Source: Chlorobaculum sp. MV4-Y
Lineage (GTDB): Bacteria; Bacteroidota; Chlorobiia; Chlorobiales; Chlorobiaceae
Reading direction: 5' to 3'
Assembly: GCF_025244685.1 (NCBI RefSeq)
Contig: NZ_CP104202.1
Coordinates: forward strand, 994,323 to 1,058,322
DNA length: 64,000 nucleotides
Shown: in pieces, positions 17,812 to 28,634 of the stretch
Layout: each line of letters begins with the position of its first letter
How positions within the stretch are numbered: the stretch's first letter is position 1
Notes under the pieces: model-generated
Database searches by the model: none
Seen by the model: the letters and a program-made list of their open reading frames with translations, nothing else
Told to the model about the DNA's origin: nothing
Made by a program: the position numbers and the translations under genes

Positions 17812-17841
17812 AAAAAAGCCTGCTTTGGAACAGGCTTTTTT
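17812..17841 (-). terminator. Terminator ending the surface-sugar operon
   Basis: AAAAAAGCCTG-loop-CAGGCTTTTTT is a symmetrical hairpin with A/T arms, 26 bases beyond the aminotransferase stop. It can terminate in both directions. Confidence 0.9.
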
Positions 17842-17867
17842 CGTTGACAGATTTCCGAATGTCGTGT

Positions 17868-19025
<1,158 letters not shown>

Positions 19026-19094
19026 AGTGTTTGATTTCTTTTAGTTATTGTTTATGTCCACGTCATTCATTACGTCAACTTCATCCACTTTCTT

Positions 19095-20228
19095 TCAAGT
19101 CAGCGCGTCAATCACCACCCGGGCCGATTCCTCGTTGAACTCGACCGGGTTGCCACCGAAGGAGCCCGAGAGCGCACCAGACGCTTTTGCGGCGAGTTCG
19201 GCGACGTTACCCTTGCCGTAACCATAAGGAACAAGATTGGGAATAGCGAGCTGGCGATAGAGATCGTCCATCTGTTCGAGCAACTCCAGCGCGGACTCCC
19301 TTGCCGATGCGCCCTCTTTTCGGGCCGGATTGAGCAGCGCGTATTTGTCGTATCCCTTGTTGACGTTGTAACGCATCACCTCCTTGAGGAAGATCGCGCC
19401 CGCAAGGCCATGCGGCACCTGGTGCTTCACGCCGACGTAGTAGGCAAAGCCGTTGGTCGGGCCGTCCCCGGAGTTCATGAGCGCCGTGACGCCGCAGATG
19501 CTGCCAAGAGCGAGGTCGAGGCGCGATTCGGCGCGGTCGAGCTGTCCCTGCTGCAGGGCGTAGAAGGTACGCTGGAAACCCTCGATCGAGAAGATGCGGC
19601 TCAGGGCAGTGTGCTTGATCGAACCAAAGCTGTCCACGCAGTGCACGAGGCTGTCCATCGCCGAAGCGATGACGCTCTCCATCGGCGCACTCATCGAGAG
19701 CTTGGGATCGATGACCGAGCGCTTCGGGAAGTTCTTGCGGCTGTTGATACCGAGCTTGCGTCCTTCATTCTCGTCGATGAAAACCGCGTTATAGCTCACC
19801 TCGGCGCCGCTGCCAAGCAGCGAAGGCACGGTCACGAGCGGCACAGGGTCGTTCACATCCTTCGGGAAGCCCTTGAGCGAAAGCGCCGGAACGTTGTTGG
19901 TCAGCAGCAGCGCGACGCCCTTGCCGAGATCGATAGTGCTCCCGCCTCCGATAGCCACCATGCCGTCGGGCAGCTCGCGGCGGAAAAACTCCGCGACATT
20001 TTCAAGATGCCGATAGGTCGGCTCCCCTCTGAACTCGTTACAATAGACAACCGCATTGGCATAGCAGGCGTTGATGTTGCGCAGCACATCCTGGAAATAG
20101 AGATTTTCCGAAAGGCTTGCATCGTAAATGATGCCCGGTTTGGAAATACCGAGCGACTGAAGATGCTCATGCACGGCGAGAGCCTCGTTGACCCCGATGC
20201 AGAGGTCGGTAGAGAGGAAAAAGTTCAT
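19095..20228 (-). CDS. Iron-containing alcohol dehydrogenase (KdnB-like candidate)
   Basis: 377 residues. NAD-binding motif GGGSTIDLGKG near residue 95; VPSLLGSGAEVS; metal region ASAMDSLVHCVDS and HQVPHGLAGAIFL. In family members such as FucO a further His ligand lies in AHPLG; here the equivalent segment reads AYYVG, so one metal ligand seems to be lost or moved. It is followed by the aminotransferase and preceded by the cytidylyltransferase. A plausible role is oxidation of a sugar hydroxyl to the ketone/aldehyde that the aminotransferase then aminates, as KdnB does to Kdo C8. Confidence 0.8.
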   Translation of the reverse strand: MNFFLSTDLCIGVNEALAVHEHLQSLGISKPGIIYDASLSENLYFQDVLRNINACYANAVVYCNEFRGEPTYRHLENVAEFFRRELPDGMVAIGGGSTIDLGKGVALLLTNNVPALSLKGFPKDVNDPVPLVTVPSLLGSGAEVSYNAVFIDENEGRKLGINSRKNFPKRSVIDPKLSMSAPMESVIASAMDSLVHCVDSFGSIKHTALSRIFSIEGFQRTFYALQQGQLDRAESRLDLALGSICGVTALMNSGDGPTNGFAYYVGVKHQVPHGLAGAIFLKEVMRYNVNKGYDKYALLNPARKEGASARESALELLEQMDDLYRQLAIPNLVPYGYGKGNVAELAAKASGALSGSFGGNPVEFNEESARVVIDALT

Positions 20229-20259
20229 ATTGTCTTGATTCTGTTGGGTTTGTCGGATT

Positions 20260-20964
20260 TCAGGATCGGTTGAACGAGCGGTCGATGCCTTTCTGCTTCA
20301 GGTAAAATTCAACGAGATCGACCTCTTCAATGGTGTCGATCTCCCAGGTCTGCCAGAACTCCATCGGATAGACCGAGAGCTTCTGGCCGATACGGTTGCC
20401 GAACTTGCGCAGCACCGATGGCGTGAAGAGGTAGATCGAGCCATTTTCGATGAACTGCGACGGTCGATCCTGCCGCATCCCGCGATTCCGATAGTCGAAG
20501 TTCACGCTGTTCCAGTCGCCTCCGCGCTGTTCCCATATGGTGAGGTCATCGGCCCGCGTCACCGAAATGAGCGAATCGGCCCCGTCGCGCCGGAACAGCT
20601 CGACGGCACGGTCGATGTCCCCCGGCTTGCGCAACGGCGAGGTAGCTTGCAGAAACACGACCGTCTCCGGCTCCGCGCCGTACCGTTCAGCAATCACTTC
20701 AAGCGCGTGCAAAAGCGCCGACTCCGAGGTCGCCTTGTCGCCGCTGATGTGCTCCGGGCGGTCGATCACCTCCGCACCGAACTGCCGTGCCACCTGAGCG
20801 ATGGCCGCGTCGTCGGTGGTCACAAAAACCTGATCGACATGTTCGGCATCCGAAGCCTGCAAGACGCTCCATGCCAGCAGCGGAAGGCCGGCTATCGGAT
20901 GGATGTTCTTGTTTTTCAGGCCCTTCGAGCCGCCGCGCGCCGGAATGATGGCTGCCGTCCGCAT
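20260..20964 (-). CDS. CMP-sugar synthetase, NeuA-like cytidylyltransferase
   Basis: 234 residues. The nucleotide-binding start [18 protein letters not shown], then [28 protein letters not shown] and the end motif [18 protein letters not shown], are those of acylneuraminate-type cytidylyltransferases (NeuA, LegF, PseF), not of KdsB. It activates an acidic sugar with CTP. No sialic-acid-type synthase or epimerase is in the window, so the sugar acid must be made elsewhere. Third gene of the operon. Confidence 0.85.
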   Translation of the reverse strand: MRTAAIIPARGGSKGLKNKNIHPIAGLPLLAWSVLQASDAEHVDQVFVTTDDAAIAQVARQFGAEVIDRPEHISGDKATSESALLHALEVIAERYGAEPETVVFLQATSPLRKPGDIDRAVELFRRDGADSLISVTRADDLTIWEQRGGDWNSVNFDYRNRGMRQDRPSQFIENGSIYLFTPSVLRKFGNRIGQKLSVYPMEFWQTWEIDTIEEVDLVEFYLKQKGIDRSFNRS

Positions 20965-21006
20965 TCAGTGATTCCCGTGTGATTCTTGGTTATTGCCAGT
21001 TCCGCA

Positions 21007-21963
21007 TCATTTTTCGATCACCTCCCGGCAGACTCCGGCGATTTTTCGCGCCGCCGAGCGGTTCTGCAACGGAGTAAGGCGCTTGAGATAGCCGGGCTCC
21101 AGTCCGCAATATACCGGTTTGTTCAGCGCCGATCCTACAAAGATCGTCGAAGAAAACTGCGCGATCATCATCTGCGAATTGGCGATCATCTCCTCGGTCT
21201 TCCCTTCGGCATAGACGATGCTTCCCGGCGCGTGCAGCTCGATCTCCCTCGTTGCACGCACGGCGTTCTCGTTGGGATGAAGCTTGAAAAGCAGCTGCCG
21301 CCCGTCGGCCATCTGCAAGTACTTGCGGATATTGCGCTTGCGGTTCTCGTAGATGAAGGTCTCCCGGTTGTCGGAGGTACAGACCAGCACGTAGTCGCGG
21401 TGCTCAAAGTCGTTTTCAAGAAAGCGCTCGCAGTTATCGAAGTTGGGAATGCTGGTCACTTCGATCTTGGCGGGATTGACCCCTTTCTGCACGAACAGGT
21501 CGCGGTACCCTTCGCTGGCCACGCAGAATTTTTCGTAGGTGTCGGACAGGCCGGTGGCCGCGGTGCCCGCAATCCAGCGTGGCACCCAGCGAAAGTTGCG
21601 CGCGAGATGGAACAGAATCGTCTCCGGCTCGGTCATTCCCTCCTGAACCAGCACGATTTTCGTGTGTTTGATGTGTTTCGGCACAATAAGATCTGTGCAG
21701 GTCACTACCAGATCGTAACGGTGCAGGGTGCCACCAATATCAAGCTGAAGATTGTGCGAAGTGAGGTAGTCAATGGCTTTGCTGGCGCGCTTCTTGCCCA
21801 TGATCGTGAATTCGAGCATGCCCATGTCTGAGGCCTTGCCAAGCAGTCCGTCGCTGAAAAAAGGGGTGAACCATTGATCGTACTCCCGGAGATGCTCCGC
21901 AATCTGGTGCATCTGGGTGGTCTGATTCATCGATCCGCAGACAAACAGTATCTTTTTCTTCAT
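21007..21963 (-). CDS. Glycosyltransferase-like (GT-B fold) protein of the surface-sugar operon
   Basis: 318 residues. It opens with a Rossmann-like strand (KKKILFVCGSMNQTTQMHQIA). The C-terminal half has the nucleotide-sugar-side features of GT-B/UDP-GlcNAc epimerase-like proteins: QLLFKLHPNEN, YAEGKTEEMIANSQMMIAQFSST and GSALNKPVYCGLEPG. It overlaps the flippase-like gene by 4 bases (ATGA). I infer a transferase for the CMP-activated sugar or its acceptor; no specific family is certain. Confidence 0.6.
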   Translation of the reverse strand: MKKKILFVCGSMNQTTQMHQIAEHLREYDQWFTPFFSDGLLGKASDMGMLEFTIMGKKRASKAIDYLTSHNLQLDIGGTLHRYDLVVTCTDLIVPKHIKHTKIVLVQEGMTEPETILFHLARNFRWVPRWIAGTAATGLSDTYEKFCVASEGYRDLFVQKGVNPAKIEVTSIPNFDNCERFLENDFEHRDYVLVCTSDNRETFIYENRKRNIRKYLQMADGRQLLFKLHPNENAVRATREIELHAPGSIVYAEGKTEEMIANSQMMIAQFSSTIFVGSALNKPVYCGLEPGYLKRLTPLQNRSAARKIAGVCREVIEK

Positions 21964-23024
21964 GCACTCTCTTCACTGGCTTGTTCGGCATCCTTAAGCT
22001 GAATGCCCTCCATAAACATCACACCGTAACCTATCGAATACCAGATCACCTCCTTGAAACGGCGCAGCATCACGAATGCTCCTCCATAGGCGAGGTAATC
22101 GGGTATGCCAAGCGCATGAAAAAAAGCAAGATACCCAAGATCCTGAATCCCCAGACCTGATGGAATGAAAAAAAAGATCGCCCTGAGAATGGTCAGGGCC
22201 GTGTCAAACGCCAGCACTTGAAAGAAGGTCACCTTGAGGCCGAGAATTTGTAATATAAGATAACTTTCCAACGCCAGCATCATCCAGGCCGCGACATAGA
22301 TGACCATCACCGGCAAAAACGATTTCATGCCGTCCGACTTGACCCGCTGAAGCTTGTGGTCGGTCTCGGCGAACCCCGCCTCCTGTTTGAACAGCCACTG
22401 CCGGACTTTTTCAAACGGGATTTTCATGAGTATGCGATGCAGATTCTGAGCGGCGTTGCCGTTGGTCATCAGGATCAGAAACAGCATAAAGACCACTGCC
22501 ATAACAAGGCTGACAAAGATCATGATGACGCCAAGTCCCTTAAATTCAACCACCTGCATCGACGCTGCCTGCAAAAAACCAAATCCGGCGAGCGCACCGA
22601 GAAGCGTGTAGATGCCTTGGGTTGAACCGAGGAGCAGCTTTCTCACAGAGACCGTAGCGAATCCGTCCGGAAGGGGAATGCTAAGAAATTTCCGGCAGAG
22701 CCAAGGGCGCAACGGCTCACCGACAGCCACGCCTGCCGGCAGAGTCATCGACACCGTTTCGGCAACCAGCTGGATTTTGAAAAGGCCGAAAAACGGCACC
22801 CGTCCGCTCTCTTTGAGAAACAGCCGTTGCCATGCCGCCGTTTCCAGAAGATGCAGGCCAAGGTAAGGCAGAAGAATCCAGAGCGAGGAGGGGCCGAGTG
22901 AAGCGATCAGCTTCATCGATCCAGCAAGATCAAGCTTGCTGAAAAGATAGGCGATGAGAACCAAGCCAAGCAGAAGCCCCGCATACCTTGACCAGGACGT
23001 TTTACCTTTATTGTGAGCCTGCAT
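21960..23024 (-). CDS. LPG synthase TM-region / flippase-like (UPF0104) membrane protein
   Basis: 354 residues from the ATG at 23024 (MQAHNKGKTSWSRYAGLLLG), chosen because an upstream in-frame start at 23087 adds only a non-hydrophobic leader. It has about eight hydrophobic helices and the family features KSDGMKSF..VIYVAAWMMLALESY, FFFIPSGLGIQDLGYLAFF and YGGAFVMLRRFKEVIWYSIG. UPF0104 proteins are proposed to move lipids or lipid-linked sugars. As first gene of the five-gene operon it may flip the glycolipid product. Confidence 0.8.
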   Translation of the reverse strand: MQAHNKGKTSWSRYAGLLLGLVLIAYLFSKLDLAGSMKLIASLGPSSLWILLPYLGLHLLETAAWQRLFLKESGRVPFFGLFKIQLVAETVSMTLPAGVAVGEPLRPWLCRKFLSIPLPDGFATVSVRKLLLGSTQGIYTLLGALAGFGFLQAASMQVVEFKGLGVIMIFVSLVMAVVFMLFLILMTNGNAAQNLHRILMKIPFEKVRQWLFKQEAGFAETDHKLQRVKSDGMKSFLPVMVIYVAAWMMLALESYLILQILGLKVTFFQVLAFDTALTILRAIFFFIPSGLGIQDLGYLAFFHALGIPDYLAYGGAFVMLRRFKEVIWYSIGYGVMFMEGIQLKDAEQASEESA

Positions 23025-23502
23025 GCAATCGATTGGTGATGAAACCGTTGCGCGAGCAGCGTGACCATTCCAAAGCCTGACGCCCATCGGTTTTCGGGTG
23101 CATAAATCTTTTCAACACAAGCACTCCTGAACTCGGTGCCGCAAGCCTCGAATACAGGGGAAACGCTCGTCCTCCCGCACCATCCGGAACAGAAGCGTCC
23201 AAATATATCAAAAATAAGGAATTCCCGTGAACCCGCCTTTCTGGTGACTCACTCCGGAAGTGCGGAGCCGATTTCGATGCCGCAGCGCCGAATCGGGGGA
23301 GAACATGTATGAGAGAGCCAGACTACCGAAAGCGGCAATAAATTGTTGGAGAAAAGGACTCCGATTGTTACATAAGAGTATATTGATCACATTCAGAGCG
23401 TTCCTGTCACGTCGTCCATTGTTTGGACATCCCTGTTGACCGTTTGCGTCAGACCCGATTTCACGATTCTCATCACGTCATTCCGGAATCAAACTTTCGT
23501 TT
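23025..23502. other. Divergent intergenic region, no gene seen
   Basis: Between the surface-sugar operon (-) and the acyl-CoA ligase (+). The composition is ordinary and no clear hairpin or tandem repeat is present. Promoters for both directions must lie here, but I cannot place them with confidence. Confidence 0.4.
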
Positions 23503-25332
23503 ATGGGACTCATCAATCCTGATTTCCAAACCTTGCCCGAACTGTTCGCCTCGGTGTTCAGCCATTTCAGGGGACAGCCCGACAAAGCGCCTATCGCAAG
23601 GAAAATCAATGGCGCTTACTCGCCAATCAGTTACGACTCGCTTGCGGAGGATTGCCGCCACTTTGCCGCTTATCTGAAAGAAAGGGGCATCGAGCCGGGC
23701 GACCGGGTGGCGATTCTCTCAGAGAACCGTCCTGGATGGTATCTGGCCGATATTGCTATTCTCTCGCTCGGGGCAACCGACGTACCACTCTACCCCTCCC
23801 TTCCACCGAACCAGATCGAGTATATCCTGAACAACTGCAGCGCAAAGGGCATCATCGTCTCAAACATGCTGCAGCTTGGCAAAATCCTCTCTATCTGGCC
23901 GAAGCTTCCGGAGCTGAACATGGTAATCGTCATGAACAAGCTCGAAGAGCCGATTGAGGATGTGATCGACCTGAGCCAGGCGAAAATCGAGGGAAAAAAA
24001 ATCCTGGAGGCAAAACCGTGGCTGCTCGATGGCATCAAAACAAGTCCTGACGATGTGGCGACGCTCATCTACACATCGGGCACCACCGGCCTGCCGAAAG
24101 GGGTGATGCTCACCCACCGGAACCTCTGCGAGAACGTGAAATCGTGCTCGACGGTCATCCGGCTCGACGAAACCGACAGCAGCCTCTCCTTTTTGCCGCT
24201 CTCCCACGCCTATGAGCGTACCGGTGGATACTACCTCATGTTCGCCTGTGGCGCACGGATCAATCTCGCCGAAAGCATCGAAACCATCTCGCTCAACATC
24301 TCGGAGGCCAAACCCACCATCATCTTTACGGTGCCAAGACTCTTTGACCGCATGAAGACGAGCATTCTCAAATCGGTGACAAGTGAAGGCGGCATCAAGG
24401 AGAAAATCTTCTTCTGGGCGGTCAGTACCGGTGAAAAGTACCACAAGCAGCTCACAGCCGGAAAGGCGTCGCCACTGCTCGCCGTGCAGCACAACCTGGC
24501 CGACAAGCTGGTTTACAGCAAAATCCGCAAGAAATTCGGTGGACGGCTGCGCTACTTCGTCTCCGGCGGCGCGGCGCTGCCCCAGAAAACGGGCGAGTTT
24601 TTCCAGTCCATCGGCATCACGATTCTCGAAGGGTTCGGCCTGACCGAGACCTCGCCCGTCACCCACGTCAACCGCCCCGAAAAGGTCAAGTTCGGTACGG
24701 TCGGCCCACCGGTGAAAAATGTCGAGGTGAAGATCGCGCCGGATGGTGAGATCATGCTTAAAGGCCCCAACATCATGAAAGGATACTGGAAAGACGAGGC
24801 TGCAACCGCTGAGGTGCTCAAGGATGGCTGGTTCTACACGGGCGACATTGGTCTGGTCGATGCGCACGGCTACCTGAAAATCACCGACCGCAAGAAGCAC
24901 ATCATCGTGACCAGTGGCGGCAAAAATATCGCTCCCCTGCCGATCGAGAACCTCATCCTCGACAGCCCATACGTTGATCAGGCCATGATTGTGGGCGAAA
25001 AGCGACCGTTCCTCATTGCGCTCATCGTGCCTGATTTCCTCAAGCTCAGAGATTTCGCGGCGGAACACCAGATCAAAGTTTCAAGCACCAAAGAGCTGAT
25101 CAACACCAAAGAGGTGGTTCAGGTGTACGAGAAGCTGCTGAAGAGCGTCTCCCGTCAGCTCGCCACCCATGAAAAGGTGCGAAAATTCCTGCTTGTCGAA
25201 GAACCCTTCTCGATTGAAAACGGCATGATGACCCCGACGCTCAAGCTCAAGCGCAAGGAAATCACCACAAAATTCAGCGCCGAAATCGATAACCTCTACA
25301 ACGCGCTGAACATGGTCTACAACACCGAGTGA
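23503..25332 (+). CDS. Long-chain acyl-CoA synthetase (AMP-forming)
   Basis: 609 residues. P-loop [20 protein letters not shown], then [23 protein letters not shown] and the hinge/linker [17 protein letters not shown] are the A3-A10 motifs of AMP-binding acyl-CoA synthetases of the FadD15/plant LACS type. It activates fatty acids with ATP and CoA on the membrane. Monocistronic, convergent with the mutY gene pair. Confidence 0.93.
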   Translation: MGLINPDFQTLPELFASVFSHFRGQPDKAPIARKINGAYSPISYDSLAEDCRHFAAYLKERGIEPGDRVAILSENRPGWYLADIAILSLGATDVPLYPSLPPNQIEYILNNCSAKGIIVSNMLQLGKILSIWPKLPELNMVIVMNKLEEPIEDVIDLSQAKIEGKKILEAKPWLLDGIKTSPDDVATLIYTSGTTGLPKGVMLTHRNLCENVKSCSTVIRLDETDSSLSFLPLSHAYERTGGYYLMFACGARINLAESIETISLNISEAKPTIIFTVPRLFDRMKTSILKSVTSEGGIKEKIFFWAVSTGEKYHKQLTAGKASPLLAVQHNLADKLVYSKIRKKFGGRLRYFVSGGAALPQKTGEFFQSIGITILEGFGLTETSPVTHVNRPEKVKFGTVGPPVKNVEVKIAPDGEIMLKGPNIMKGYWKDEAATAEVLKDGWFYTGDIGLVDAHGYLKITDRKKHIIVTSGGKNIAPLPIENLILDSPYVDQAMIVGEKRPFLIALIVPDFLKLRDFAAEHQIKVSSTKELINTKEVVQVYEKLLKSVSRQLATHEKVRKFLLVEEPFSIENGMMTPTLKLKRKEITTKFSAEIDNLYNALNMVYNTE

Positions 25333-25334
25333 GT

Positions 25335-25523
25335 TCAGCGCCGCAGCACTCCGAGTTCGGTGTAAAGCACACCGAACAACTCGCCAAGATCCTTGATGGT
25401 GGTAACGTAGCCGGGCGTAATTTCAAACGGACGACCTCGCTGGGCGACTGGCAGAAAAAAGTTGAAATCGGAATCAAAGCGCAGCATCACCGTAATCGAC
25501 CCGGCAGGATCAGTGGTACTCAC
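25335..25523 (-). CDS. Short MoaD/Mut7-C-type ubiquitin-fold protein, apparently C-terminally truncated
   Basis: 62 residues from a GTG whose bases overlap the mutY stop (GTGA), a typical coupled start. The segment [42 protein letters not shown] matches the beginning of the Mut7-C ubiquitin-like domain (RFY..LNDFLP..RG..F...VKDLIESLGVPHTEV), but the gene stops where relatives continue for ~20 residues (VNG..., closing strands). A sulfur-carrier or regulatory role is only a guess. The annotation depends on this pattern match. Confidence 0.5.
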   Translation of the reverse strand: MSTTDPAGSITVMLRFDSDFNFFLPVAQRGRPFEITPGYVTTIKDLGELFGVLYTELGVLRR

Positions 25524-26338
25524 CGCTTTTCGCCTGCAATCCGCAGCATCCGGCGGTCTCCGTACTCCTCGATCATCGACTCCATGACCATCGAATCGAC
25601 AATGGAGCCGATGCCGTGCGGGCAATCAGCATATCGCTCCTCGACCGCCTCGCGGGAGAGTTCGCCCGCTGCGATCAGCTCGCGCAAAAGCGCCCCTCGA
25701 TACCAGCGGCGCGAGCCCTTGAAACTGGACTGCTTCGTCAACGGGGCGATGCCGGTCTTTTTGCCGGTCAGCTCCATCGCGCCGTAATCCATCAGCGCAT
25801 TGTGCCAGTCGCGGCTACGACCTTTCGGAAGCACCTCGTGAGCCACTTCGAGCAAAGCTTTCGGAGTAATTGATTCGGGAAGGTTGAGTTCGTGGATCAG
25901 CACGCGCCGGATGTTGGTATCGACCGCTGCAATGTCGAGGTTGTCGGCAAAGACAGGGATGGAGCGACTCGTATAGGCTCCAATGCCGGGCAGCTCGATG
26001 AGTTGCGCAGGCTCGACAGGCACCTCGCCACCGTACCGCTCGACGATCATCGCCGCCGCACGTTGCAGGCGCTGGCCGCGTCCGTTGTAGCCAAGACCAC
26101 TCCACTCTTCGAGCACCTCCCGCAGCGAAGCGGAAGCGAGTGCACGCACATCAGGAAAGCGCCCGAACCAGCGAAGAAATCGCGGCGCGACCCGATCGGC
26201 CTGGGTCTGTTGCAGCATCACCTCGCTCACCATGACGGCATAACGGTCAGTGGTCAAACGCCAGGGAAAGCTCCGTCTGTTCTTTTCGTAATAATCGAAA
26301 ATCTTCGCCTGAAAAGCCTCAACGAGAGCGGTATTCAT
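25520..26338 (-). CDS. mutY: A/G-specific adenine glycosylase-like protein (MutY/Nth family)
   Basis: 272 residues. [27 protein letters not shown] and the helix-hairpin-helix plus catalytic Asp region ([32 protein letters not shown]) are those of MutY. It is shorter than E. coli MutY (~350) and lacks the NUDT1-like C-terminal domain. The C-xxxxxx-C-xx-C-xxxxx-C iron-sulfur loop near the end is absent: there are no such cysteines after [13 protein letters not shown]. It may be a cluster-less adenine glycosylase. Removes A opposite 8-oxoG if active. Confidence 0.8.
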   Translation of the reverse strand: MNTALVEAFQAKIFDYYEKNRRSFPWRLTTDRYAVMVSEVMLQQTQADRVAPRFLRWFGRFPDVRALASASLREVLEEWSGLGYNGRGQRLQRAAAMIVERYGGEVPVEPAQLIELPGIGAYTSRSIPVFADNLDIAAVDTNIRRVLIHELNLPESITPKALLEVAHEVLPKGRSRDWHNALMDYGAMELTGKKTGIAPLTKQSSFKGSRRWYRGALLRELIAAGELSREAVEERYADCPHGIGSIVDSMVMESMIEEYGDRRMLRIAGEKR

Positions 26339-26428
26339 CGTTTCGGGTAAACATCAGAAGGGAAAAAAGAGTCATCACTCTCCGTCCACAGCATCCTAAA
26401 GGTTTACTGGCGAACACAAAGCAAGAAA

Positions 26429-26457
26429 GCAGCGCCACCTTGATTTGGCAGCGCTGC
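26429..26457 (-). terminator. Hairpin terminator after rplS
   Basis: On the minus strand a GCAGCGC..CCA / TGG..CGCTGC stem with one bulge and an 8-nt loop is followed by TTTCTTGCTTTG. It ends the translation-gene cluster. Confidence 0.75.
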
Positions 26458-26485
26458 TCTGCGTAAAAGCTGGAGACACTGAAGG

Positions 26486-26851
26486 TTATGCTTCGACGGA
26501 AGCTGACTTGCGCTCTTTGACCTTCAGCGCAGCCTTGCCGGTACGCTTGCGGAGGTAGAACAGTTTGGCTCTTCTTGCCTTGCCGCTCCTGACGACCGTG
26601 ACGCTCTCGACGTTTGGCGAGTTGACCGGAATGATTCTCTCGACGCCGACGCCATGCGAAATCTTGCGGACGGTGATGGTCTTGGAAGCACCTGCGCCCT
26701 TGTCGCCGATCACGACGCCTTCGAAAGCCTGAAGGCGCTCTTTGTCGCCCTCGATAACCTTGAGCTGAATCCTGACGGTATCGCCAGGACGAACTTCGGG
26801 AATATCGCTCCTCTGCTGGGTTGCTTCGACCAACTGAATTAACTGATCCAT
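26486..26851 (-). CDS. rplS: 50S ribosomal protein L19
   Basis: 121 residues. [31 protein letters not shown] and [15 protein letters not shown], ending in basic [15 protein letters not shown], are diagnostic. L19 sits at the 30S/50S interface. Last gene of the rpsP-rimM-trmD-rplS cluster and followed by a terminator. Confidence 0.98.
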   Translation of the reverse strand: MDQLIQLVEATQQRSDIPEVRPGDTVRIQLKVIEGDKERLQAFEGVVIGDKGAGASKTITVRKISHGVGVERIIPVNSPNVESVTVVRSGKARRAKLFYLRKRTGKAALKVKERKSASVEA

Positions 26852-26878
26852 GATGACACTGTTATCTTTATGTTGTCT

Positions 26879-27571
26879 TTACTCTTCTTCACTTTCTTTG
26901 CCGAGCATCTCCGGCCTGCGCTCAAGCGTGCGCTCACGCGCATTCTCCTGCCGCCAAAGCTCGATTTTTTCATGATGGCCTGAAAGGAGCACATCGGGCA
27001 CCTTCATTCCGCGGAACTCCGCAGGGCGAGTGTACCATGCGCAGTCGAGCAGCTCACTCTGGAACGAATCGGTCAACGCCGATTCACCATCACCAAGCAC
27101 GCCAGGAATGAGCCTGACGACCGCATCCATGACCATAAGCGCCGGAATTTCACCTCCGGAAAGCACCACATCGCCGACGGAAAGCTCCATGGTGACCAGC
27201 GTCCGGCGAATCCTTTCGTCCATGGCCTTGTAGTGGCCGCAGAGAATGACGAGATTCCCCTTTCGCGAAAGGCGGTTGGCCCGCTTCTGGTCGAAAGCCT
27301 GCCCGTCGGGCGTCATGAAGATCACCTCCTCATAACTCCTTTCAGCCTGCAACTTCTCGATACATGCGAAAACCGGCTCGGGACGAATCACCATTCCTGC
27401 GCCACCTCCGAACGGTGCATCATCCACCTGCTGGTACTTGCCCAGTCCGTAATCGTGCAGATTGTGCACATGGATCTCCGCAAGACCTTTCCGTCTTGCA
27501 ATACCGAGCAATCCCTTTTCAAGAGGTGACGAAAAAAAATCCGGAATGACGGAAATGATATCTATCCGCAT
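26879..27571 (-). CDS. trmD: tRNA (guanine-37-N1) methyltransferase TrmD
   Basis: 230 residues from the ATG at 27571 ([13 protein letters not shown]); the frame is open 20 codons further upstream, but relatives start here. SPOUT knot motifs: [53 protein letters not shown]. It makes m1G37 with SAM in tRNAs reading CNN codons, preventing frameshifting. Downstream of rimM. Confidence 0.96.
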   Translation of the reverse strand: MRIDIISVIPDFFSSPLEKGLLGIARRKGLAEIHVHNLHDYGLGKYQQVDDAPFGGGAGMVIRPEPVFACIEKLQAERSYEEVIFMTPDGQAFDQKRANRLSRKGNLVILCGHYKAMDERIRRTLVTMELSVGDVVLSGGEIPALMVMDAVVRLIPGVLGDGESALTDSFQSELLDCAWYTRPAEFRGMKVPDVLLSGHHEKIELWRQENARERTLERRPEMLGKESEEE

Positions 27572-27655
27572 GGCTTCACACCTGAGTCGTTGCCTGTCAA
27601 TCTTGTCAAGAACATCGCGCCACAACTTCAAAGAAGAAGCCGCAACGCAGTGACG

Positions 27656-28159
27656 TTACAAAAATTCTTTGAATCTGCGCAACGTCACGATCCCTTTTTG
27701 GAGATCGGTTTCAGTGATAAAATCCTCCACTGCCGGTATTAGCACTTTCCTGTTACCAGTATCGACTTCGTACACGTCGTGTGCGGGCATCTGCAACACA
27801 TCGCTGACCTTGCCGACACGCCCCTCCGCTTCGTCGAACACCTCCAGACCGATCAGCTCATGAATGTATGCCCGGTCGTCCGGCATAGATTCCAAAGCAT
27901 CCCTTGTCACGTAGAGTCCGCACCCGGCGAGGGCTTCCGCATCTTCGCGCGAGCCGGCGCCTTCGAGCACAAGCCAGGCAAAACCCTGATGAAAGCTGGC
28001 TGACTGCACCTTGCGAAGCACGACATCTTTCGGCGTTTTGCCGACATAATACTCCCGGCGCCTCAGAAAGCTCTCCGGAAAGTCGGTCACCGGCTTCACT
28101 TTGAGTTCGCCTTTTAACCCTTTGGGCTTCAGGACGACGCCTGTCAGAAACAGTTCCAC
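27656..28159 (-). CDS. rimM: Ribosome maturation factor RimM
   Basis: 167 residues. N-terminal beta barrel ([23 protein letters not shown]) and PRC-barrel C-terminal domain ([30 protein letters not shown]) are typical. It binds S19 and helps 16S processing in the 30S head. Position between rpsP and trmD is the classic order. Confidence 0.95.
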   Translation of the reverse strand: MELFLTGVVLKPKGLKGELKVKPVTDFPESFLRRREYYVGKTPKDVVLRKVQSASFHQGFAWLVLEGAGSREDAEALAGCGLYVTRDALESMPDDRAYIHELIGLEVFDEAEGRVGKVSDVLQMPAHDVYEVDTGNRKVLIPAVEDFITETDLQKGIVTLRRFKEFL

Positions 28160-28192
28160 TCAGGTTCAGCCGGTTCGGATTCCCTGTTATTC

Positions 28193-28597
28193 TCAGCCTT
28201 CGGCAGAACCGGCGGCTTCAGCAGCTTTCTTGGCCTGACGGCGGCGGAGTTTGGCGTTAAGACGCTTCTGACGGCGCTCGGCCTCTTTCTGCTGCCACGC
28301 TTCCATCTGGGCGGCAATATCACTCTCGCTGAGACCGCGACGCTTCAGGTTCATTTCGTGAAACAGACCGGTACCACGGATAAGGCTGTGGACGGTATCG
28401 GTCGGCTGAGCGCCAACGTTCAGCCAGTATGCCACGCGATCTTTTTCGATGGTCACGGTATGCGGCTTGGCGGTCGGGTTGTAGTGGCCGACCACTTCAA
28501 GAAACTTGCCATCTCTCGGCGCGCGCCCGTCGGCAGCAACGATCTGGTAGAACGGCATCTTTTTCCTTCCGGCTCTTTTCAATCTGATCTTAACCAA
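28193..28597 (-). CDS. rpsP: 30S ribosomal protein S16
   Basis: 134 residues. [29 protein letters not shown] is diagnostic of S16. The C-terminal ~45 residues form a Lys/Arg/Ala/Glu-rich helix extension, longer than in E. coli S16 (82 residues), as in several Bacteroidota/Chlorobi proteins. First gene of the cluster after ffh. Confidence 0.97.
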   Translation of the reverse strand: MVKIRLKRAGRKKMPFYQIVAADGRAPRDGKFLEVVGHYNPTAKPHTVTIEKDRVAYWLNVGAQPTDTVHSLIRGTGLFHEMNLKRRGLSESDIAAQMEAWQQKEAERRQKRLNAKLRRRQAKKAAEAAGSAEG

Positions 28598-28634
28598 TGC
28601 GTAATAAGTTTAATTTATGAGAGAGATTGTTCAT

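Noticed and set aside
23860-25068. 402-residue minus-strand frame opposite the acyl-CoA ligase
   Set aside because: Antisense shadow of a gene with all AMP-binding motifs; no start signal and no domain.
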